Shown: positions 59,032 through 64,000 of the stretch, in pieces
Layout of the letters: each line of letters opens with the position of its first letter
Numbering within the stretch: the stretch's first letter is position 1
Assembly (NCBI RefSeq): GCF_002217755.1
Contig: NZ_BCFL01000019.1
Coordinates: forward strand, 124,001 to 188,000
Length of the DNA stretch: 64,000 nt
DNA from: Streptomyces hyaluromycini
Lineage (GTDB): Bacteria > Actinomycetota > Actinomycetes > Streptomycetales > Streptomycetaceae
Direction: 5' to 3'
The notes under the pieces: generated by a model
What the model was told of the DNA's origin: nothing
The model's database searches: none
The model's input: only the letters and a program-made list of their open reading frames with translations
Position numbers and translations under genes: made by a program

Positions 59032-60585
59032 ATGATCACGAACGAGTCCGCCGAGCCGGCACCCGCGACCGAGGGCCCCGTCGTGCGCACCACCGCCGGT
59101 GCCGTGCGCGGCCTGCGGGAGGACGGCCTGGCGGTCTTCCGGGGGATACCGTTCGCCGAACCCCCGGTGGGAGCGGCCAGGTTCGCGGCGCCCCGCCCGG
59201 CGCGGCCCTGGGAGGGGACGCGCGAGGCGTACGCCTTCGGCCCGCCGCCCCCGCAGGACCTGGGCATCCAGGGAGCCCCGGGTGTCCTGGACGCCCCCGA
59301 GGGCGACGACTGGCTGACGGTGAACGTGTGGACACCCGCCCCGGACCCGGCCGCCCGCCGCCCGGTGATGGTGTGGATCTACGGCGGCGCCTACAAACTG
59401 GGCCACTCCGGCAGCCCCGGCTACGACGCCCAGCACATCGCACGCGACGGCGACGTGGTCGTGGTCTCGCTCAACTACCGCGTGGGCATGGAGGGTTTCG
59501 CCCACATCGAGGGGGCGCCCGCCAACCGGGGCCTGCTGGACCAGGTGGCGGCGCTGGAGTGGGTGCGGGAGAACATCGCGGCGTTCGGCGGCGACCCCGA
59601 CCGGGTCACGGTCTTCGGCGAGTCGGCGGGCGCCGGGTCGGTGGCCTCCCTCCTGGCGATGCCGAGGGCGCGGGGCCTGTTCCGGCGGGCGATCGCGCAG
59701 AGCGTCCCGGGCACCTTCTTCTCCGCCGAGCTCGCCGAGGACATCGGCAGGGCCCTCGCGGCCGAGGCCGGCCTGCGTCCCACGGTGGCCGACCTGGCGG
59801 CGACCGACCCGCGCCGGCTGACGGAGGCCGGGCAGGCGCTCGGCGCCAAGATGCCCCAGCACGTGGACCGTTGGGGCCAGATCGCGCCGACGGTCACCCC
59901 GTTCTCCCCGGTGGTCGACGGCGAGGTGCTCCCCACCACCCCCTGGCAGGCGCTGGCGTCCGGCTCCGCGCGGGACGTGGACCTCCTGGTCGGTCACAAC
60001 CGCGACGAGTTCCGGCTCTTCCTGATCATGAGCGGGATGTACGGCAAGATCACGGAGGAGCAGGCGACCGGCGCCCTGCGCCTGTTCGCACCGGGCGGCA
60101 CGGCGGGCGACCACGCCTACCGCGCCGCCCACCCCGACGCCTCGCCGAGCGAGCTGTACGAACGGGTCCAGACCGACTGGCTGTTCGCCATACCGTCCCT
60201 GCGCCTGGCGGAGGCGCAGACCGCGGGCGGCGGCCGGGCCCACCTCTACGAACTGACCTGGGGCGCCCCGGGCAACGGCGGCCTGCTCGGCGCCTGCCAC
60301 GGCCTGGACATCCCGCTCCTCTTCGGCACGTTCGAGGCGGACCTGGCCAACCTCCTCTGGGCGGGCACCGACGTCACCCCCGAGGCGAAGGAGCTCTCCG
60401 CCCGCTTCCGCACCGCGTGGACGTCCTTCGCGGTGACCGGCGACCCGGGCTGGCCGGCCTACGACGCACAGGCCCGCCTCACCCAGGTCCTGGACACCAC
60501 ACCGACGGTGACGGCGTACCCGGAGGAGAGCAGCCGGCAGCTGTGGGAGGGGTACGACTTCACTCCCTCACCACTGCTCGGCTGA
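59032..60585 (+). CDS. type-B carboxylesterase/lipase family protein
   Basis: 517 residues. Nucleophile Ser198 in GESAG (VTVFGESAGAGSVASLL), oxyanion loop WIYGGAYKLGH, Glu region DLLVGHNRDEFRLF and catalytic His in LLGACHGLDIPLLFG. Esterases of this family hydrolyse short-chain and aromatic esters and detoxify xenobiotics. No signal peptide, so it is cytosolic. ATG at 59032 has AAAGTGAGC upstream. Confidence 0.9.
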   Translation: MITNESAEPAPATEGPVVRTTAGAVRGLREDGLAVFRGIPFAEPPVGAARFAAPRPARPWEGTREAYAFGPPPPQDLGIQGAPGVLDAPEGDDWLTVNVWTPAPDPAARRPVMVWIYGGAYKLGHSGSPGYDAQHIARDGDVVVVSLNYRVGMEGFAHIEGAPANRGLLDQVAALEWVRENIAAFGGDPDRVTVFGESAGAGSVASLLAMPRARGLFRRAIAQSVPGTFFSAELAEDIGRALAAEAGLRPTVADLAATDPRRLTEAGQALGAKMPQHVDRWGQIAPTVTPFSPVVDGEVLPTTPWQALASGSARDVDLLVGHNRDEFRLFLIMSGMYGKITEEQATGALRLFAPGGTAGDHAYRAAHPDASPSELYERVQTDWLFAIPSLRLAEAQTAGGGRAHLYELTWGAPGNGGLLGACHGLDIPLLFGTFEADLANLLWAGTDVTPEAKELSARFRTAWTSFAVTGDPGWPAYDAQARLTQVLDTTPTVTAYPEESSRQLWEGYDFTPSPLLG

Positions 60586-60617
60586 CCGCGGCTAGGCGCT
60601 CCGCTGGAAGTGCCGAG

Positions 60618-60735
60618 ATCTGCCGTCTGCCGTCTGCGGCGCCGTCGTGGCTGGTCGCGCAGTTCCTCCCCCAGCCTTCGGCCGGGGGAGCCCCAGCGCC
60701 CCTTCGGGGGCGCTGTCGAACCGCAGCGGACTTCG
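60618..60735. repeat. streptomycete interspersed repeat, copy 8
   Basis: TGCCGTCTGCGGCGCCGTCG, a CCCCCAGCC/GGCCGGGGG hairpin and a CGCCCC/GGGGGCG hairpin, closely matching copy 2. Between the esterase and cupin genes. Confidence 0.75.
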
Positions 60736-60751
60736 CCGGACCCGCTTAGGC

Positions 60752-61300
60752 CTAGTCGGCGGGCCCGCCCAGGTCCGCCGCCTCGGGCAGGATCACCATG
60801 TCGATGTCCTTGCGTCCCAGGAGCGGTCCCAGTGCCATTCCGCGCTCCGGCGGCCAGAACACCGGCTCCTCGCCGGGGACGGGGTCGTCCCCGCCTTCGA
60901 GCCACAGCCCCTCGCCCCCGCCGGGGGTGAAGAAGGCCACCATGCGCACCTGCTCGTCGGTGAGGTTGCGGAACCGGTGCCGCGTGCCCCGCGGCACGAA
61001 GACGAAGTCACCGGCGTTCGCCACGAAGGTCTCCTCGCCGTTCAGGAACTCCAGCGAACCCGATATGACGTAGAAGGACTCGTCGGCACTCCTGTGCACA
61101 TGTGCCACCGGGCCGCCGCCCGGAGGCACCCAGCAGTCGGTGAAGCCCAGGATGCCGCCGGTGGAGTCGGCCGGTGCCAGGGTCGAGTAGACGTCGCCGG
61201 ACATCCACTTGACCACGCCCTTCTCGGCGGGGACATGCATGACGCGCGGACGGAGGTAGTCCGCGATCTCCGCGTCGTTGTTCGGCGGTGCAGAACTCAT
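60752..61300 (-). CDS. cupin-domain protein
   Basis: 182 residues. A single conserved beta-barrel with VAHVHRSADESFYVISGSLEF (His-x-His...Glu metal set), FVFVPRGTRHRFRNLTDEQ for the second His motif. Metal-dependent dioxygenase, isomerase or binding protein; substrate unknown. ATG at 61300 has GAGGAAGAG upstream. Convergent with the esterase. Confidence 0.87.
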   Translation of the reverse strand: MSSAPPNNDAEIADYLRPRVMHVPAEKGVVKWMSGDVYSTLAPADSTGGILGFTDCWVPPGGGPVAHVHRSADESFYVISGSLEFLNGEETFVANAGDFVFVPRGTRHRFRNLTDEQVRMVAFFTPGGGEGLWLEGGDDPVPGEEPVFWPPERGMALGPLLGRKDIDMVILPEAADLGGPAD

Positions 61301-61396
61301 GTCTCTTCCTCGGAAATTGGGGTACATCGGTGCGCCGGGCGTGGGGGCACCGCCCGGAGGTCTGTGGTGGTGCGACGCCGCGGACCGCGCGGCGGG

Positions 61397-62167
61397 TCAG
61401 CGGACGCCGTACTCGCGTGCCAGCCGGGCAGCGGCTCCGATGCCGCCGGTGAAGGGCTCACCGTGGCCGGGCAGCAGCAGGCCCGCCGCCGGCAGTTCGT
61501 CGAGGCGGTCCAGGGCGGCGAGTGCGGCCCGGCTGTCGTGGGTGAAGCAGCGGCACACCAGCGTGGGCCCGGTACGACCGGAGAACGCGTCGGCGGTGAC
61601 CAGGGCGTCGCCGGTGAAGAGCAGCCCGCGGTCGGCGAAGAGGTACGCGGTGCTGCCGGGCGTGTGTCCGGCCAGGACGACGGCCTGCGGGGCGCCCGGC
61701 AGGTCCTTCAGCACCCGGTCGGCGTCGAAGATCCGCGCCCCCTGCACGGCGGGCGCGGTGAAGGCCCCGGAGCGGGCCAGCTGGAGGGGGAGGGCGAGCG
61801 CGGAGGGCCGGCGCAGCAGGTAGGGGAGCATCGAGCGCTCCGGCCTGGCGTGGCGGTTCACGCTCCGCGGGCCGTCGCGCAGGATGCCGGCGTCCCGTTC
61901 GTGGATCCAGATGTCGGCGCCGGCCTTCTGGAGGGTGTGGGCCAGGCCGGTGTGGTCGAGGTGGCCGTGGGTCAGGAGTACGGCGCGGATGTCGGCCACC
62001 GGACGGCCCAGGTCGTCCAGCAGTCCGCCCAGCTGCTCCAGATGGGCGGGCAGCCCGGCGTCGATCAGGACGAGACCGTCGGGGTCCTCGATCAGGTAGA
62101 AGTTGACGCCGTGGTCGCCCAGGCGATGGACGCCGGGTGCCACCTGCGTGGGCGCGGGACGGGACAT
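61397..62167 (-). CDS. MBL-fold metallohydrolase
   Basis: 256 residues. Metallo-beta-lactamase superfamily motif LLTHGHLDHTG (His67-x-His69-x-Asp71-His72), LVLAGHTPGSTAYLF (third His) and LLFTGDALV (bridging Asp). Family includes lactonases, glyoxalases and quorum-quenching enzymes. ATG at 62167 has GGAGG upstream. Divergent from the TetR regulator at 62235, so probably its target gene. Confidence 0.9.
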   Translation of the reverse strand: MSRPAPTQVAPGVHRLGDHGVNFYLIEDPDGLVLIDAGLPAHLEQLGGLLDDLGRPVADIRAVLLTHGHLDHTGLAHTLQKAGADIWIHERDAGILRDGPRSVNRHARPERSMLPYLLRRPSALALPLQLARSGAFTAPAVQGARIFDADRVLKDLPGAPQAVVLAGHTPGSTAYLFADRGLLFTGDALVTADAFSGRTGPTLVCRCFTHDSRAALAALDRLDELPAAGLLLPGHGEPFTGGIGAAARLAREYGVR

Positions 62168-62201
62168 GAGAGCCTCCGGCAACCGAGCAGAATGAATTCG
62201 A

Positions 62202-62215
62202 TACAGCGGACTGTA
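62202..62215. promoter_or_regulatory. palindrome between MBL and TetR genes
   Basis: TACAG-CGGA-CTGTA, perfect 5-bp arms, in the middle of the divergent promoter region. Candidate operator for the TetR-family regulator. Confidence 0.45.
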
Positions 62216-62234
62216 ACAGATTGGGGGTGTGCCG

Positions 62235-62879
62235 ATGGCAGGCGAGACACCACGCCGGCCCTACAACTCCGAGCGCCGGCGCGAGGCCGCGCGCCGCAAC
62301 CGTGCGGCGGTGCTGGCGGCCTGCCGTGAGCTGCTCTTCCGGGACGGCTTCCACGCAACGACCATCCGCGCGGTGGCCGAACGGGCCGGCGTCTCCGCCG
62401 AAACCGTCTACAAGTCGTTCGGCGGCAAACCGGGCATGGTCAAGGCCCTGTGGGACATCACGCTGGCCGGAGACGACGAACCGGTGCCCATGGCGGACCG
62501 CCCCCAGACGCGCGAGATCCTGCGGACGGCGGACCCGGTCGCCAAGCTCCGGCTCTACGCCGCGTACGTGCGCGGCATCCATGAGCGCGTGGCCCCGCTG
62601 TTCGCCCTGCTGACCCAGGCCGGGCCGGACGTCGGGGAGATCCTGGAGACGGGGGAACGGGAGCGGCTGACCGGCGTCACCTCCTTCGTCACGCACCTCG
62701 GCGAGAGCGGTGCGCTGCGTCCGGGGACGGACCCGGCCCACCTCACGGACGCCGTCTGGGCCCTGGCGGGACCGCAGCTGTTCACCCAGCTCACCGAGGG
62801 GCGCGGCTGGTCGGCCGCCACCTACGAGGAATGGCTGGCCGACACGCTCACCGCCACCCTCCTGTCCGGGGAACGGTGA
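62235..62879 (+). CDS. TetR/AcrR-family transcriptional regulator
   Basis: 214 residues. N-terminal helix-turn-helix (AACRELLFRDGFHATTIRAVA, ERAGVSAETVYKSFGGKPG), all-helical C-terminal ligand domain (VRGIHERVAPLFALLTQAG, TEGRGWSAATYEEWLAD). ATG at 62235 has GGGGG 7 nt upstream; the GTG at 62229 has none. It probably represses the divergent MBL gene and may also control the SDR gene that ends next to it. Confidence 0.9.
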   Translation: MAGETPRRPYNSERRREAARRNRAAVLAACRELLFRDGFHATTIRAVAERAGVSAETVYKSFGGKPGMVKALWDITLAGDDEPVPMADRPQTREILRTADPVAKLRLYAAYVRGIHERVAPLFALLTQAGPDVGEILETGERERLTGVTSFVTHLGESGALRPGTDPAHLTDAVWALAGPQLFTQLTEGRGWSAATYEEWLADTLTATLLSGER

Positions 62880-62891
62880 GCGCGGGGCCGG

Positions 62892-63686
62892 TCACGGCAG
62901 GATGGAGTCGACGTATCCGCCGTCCACCCGCAGGGCGCCCCCGGTGGTGGCCGAGGCCTGGTCGGAGCTGAGGTAGACGACCATGTGGGCGATCTCCTCC
63001 GGTTCGATCAGGCGCTGCAGCAGCGACTGGGGCCGGTGCTCGCGCATGAAGACGCGCTGGGCCTCGTCCCAGGGCAGGTCGCGGTCGACGAGTTCGTAGA
63101 CGAAGTCCTCGACGCCCCCGGTGTGGGTGGGACCGGCGATCACGGAGTTCACCGTGACACCGGTGCCGGCGGCCTGCTTGGCGAAGCCGCGGCCCACCGC
63201 GAGCAGCGCGGTCTTCGACATGCCGTAGTGGATCATCTCCGCGGGGATGGCCACCGCCGAGTCGCTGGCGATGTACTGGACGCGCCCCCACCCGCGTTCG
63301 GTCATGCCCGGCAGGAAGAGGCGGGTCAGCCGCACCGCGGCCAGCACGTTCACCTCGAAATAGCGCCGCCACTCCGCGTCGGTGATCCGCAGCGGGTCCT
63401 CGGCGCCGAAGATCCCCAGGTTGTTGACGAGGATGTCCACCTGAGGCAGCACCTCGGCCGCCCGCCGGGCGCCCTCCTCGCTGGTCACGTCCGCCGCGAC
63501 CGGGACGAGACCGGCACCGGGGGCCTGCTCCGCCAGCCGGGCGACGCTGTCCTCGACGCGCCGCGCGTCCCGGCCGTTGACCCCCACCCGGGCCCCGGCA
63601 CGGGCCAGGCCGACGGCGATCGCCGCGCCGATGCCCTGCGTGGAGCCGGTGACCAGTGCCGTGCGACCCGTCAGATCGATCTTCAT
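62892..63686 (-). CDS. short-chain dehydrogenase/reductase (SDR)
   Basis: 264 residues, classical SDR. TGSTQGIG (14-21) for NAD(P), NNLG for the structural loop, YIASDSAVAIPAEMIHYGMSKTAL containing catalytic Tyr-x3-Lys (YGMSK), and a C-terminal substrate lid. Reduces an unknown keto or hydroxy substrate. ATG at 63686 has AAGGGG upstream. Convergent with the TetR gene after 12 bp. Confidence 0.9.
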   Translation of the reverse strand: MKIDLTGRTALVTGSTQGIGAAIAVGLARAGARVGVNGRDARRVEDSVARLAEQAPGAGLVPVAADVTSEEGARRAAEVLPQVDILVNNLGIFGAEDPLRITDAEWRRYFEVNVLAAVRLTRLFLPGMTERGWGRVQYIASDSAVAIPAEMIHYGMSKTALLAVGRGFAKQAAGTGVTVNSVIAGPTHTGGVEDFVYELVDRDLPWDEAQRVFMREHRPQSLLQRLIEPEEIAHMVVYLSSDQASATTGGALRVDGGYVDSILP

Positions 63687-63852
63687 TCCGCCGAACCCCT
63701 TCCGCGTACGTGTCACGGCTCAGGTACCCGGGTCGGCGTCCCGGCACAAAGGGTTCGGGCGTTCAGCGCCTGGATGGCGGCACCGGCGCCGGGCGATGCG
63801 GCAGGTCACTCCGGCGGTGCCGCGGTGATCCGCTTGCACCGGAGCAAGTCGG

Positions 63853-64000
63853 CTAGAGGTTGCCGAGGGGCTCGATGTCCACCTGTACCGGAGTGCCCCA
63901 CACCCGGAGCACCTCGTAGTCGGTGAACTCGTGGACCAGCCGGTAGGCCATGGCGGGCCGGGACCCGCGCCGCTGGGCGGCGAGGTACAGCTCGGCCTCC
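63853..64000 (-). CDS. C-terminal fragment of an unidentified protein
   Basis: A frame open from the right edge to a stop at 63853-63855. The visible 49 residues read EAELYLAAQRRG, RPAMAYRLVHEFTDYEVLR and VWGTPVQVDIEPLGNL at the C-terminus. No family recognised. The start lies outside the window. Confidence 0.55.
   Translation of the reverse strand, partial: EAELYLAAQRRGSRPAMAYRLVHEFTDYEVLRVWGTPVQVDIEPLGNL

Overview
The window is about 72% GC by eye, has long overlapping open frames, actinobacterial regulators (PhoR/PhoP, CarD, DUF397/XRE pairs, a BldD-type promoter) and streptomycete interspersed repeats. It is chromosomal DNA of a Streptomyces. Gene order agrees with what I remember of the S. 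coelicolor segment from about SCO4226 (nickel-binding protein) to about SCO4296 (groEL2). That comparison is from memory and was not computed.

Layout. 1-4.4 kb: hydrolase tail, SCO4226-like nickel-binding protein, a 51-residue Cys/Gly-rich peptide, phoU divergent from phoR-phoP across a PHO box, then a structured segment resembling a TnpB-type right end. 4.4-10.4 kb: lipoprotein, carD, ispD-ispF, cysS, rlmB. 10.5-15.5 kb: DoxX-family protein, nucleotidyltransferase, small membrane protein, msiK and tRNA-Thr(TGT). 15.5-21.7 kb: a catabolic island (PucR regulator, solute:sodium symporter, class II aldolase, FAD oxidoreductase) and a rhomboid-like protein. 21.9-29.8 kb: quinone reductase under a SoxR box, pentapeptide-repeat protein, and a giant protein of about 1,770 residues whose N-terminus resembles cargo of extracellular contractile injection systems, with a small partner gene. 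29.8-37.7 kb: M1 peptidase lipoprotein, acetyltransferases, Uma2 nuclease, HTH protein, a WhiJ-like triad (ATPase / XRE-DUF5753 / DUF397), TerD, ArfB and a flavin reductase. 38-46.6 kb: diguanylate cyclase cdgB, CBM-like membrane protein, sugar kinase, nagA-ROK kinase divergent from a sugar-binding lipoprotein over DasR-type sites, then otsB. 46.7-50.8 kb: otsA, an IS200/IS605-type element (RHH gene plus TnpB), gpgS. 50.9-55.4 kb: SAM-riboswitch-controlled thrC, a sulfur-carrier protein, cold-shock gene, CIRCE-controlled groEL2. 55.6-64 kb: ene-reductase, paired membrane proteins, phosphoesterase, carboxylesterase, cupin, MBL hydrolase/TetR pair, SDR and a truncated final gene.

How the genes fit together. 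Phosphate sensing (phoU/phoRP), amino-sugar use (nagA, ROK kinase, sugar-binding lipoprotein, and msiK as the shared importer ATPase), compatible-solute synthesis (otsA, otsB, gpgS) and stress response (scoF, groEL2, carD) make up the conserved backbone. Accessory insertions are the giant-protein locus, the TnpB element and the catabolic islands. Two genome-style features recur. At least eleven genes look leaderless, with a TAnnnT -10 element 6-7 nt before the start codon. Eight copies of a 'GGGGCGCGGGGAACTGCGCG' repeat lie at gene ends, one of them apparently inside the nagA coding sequence.
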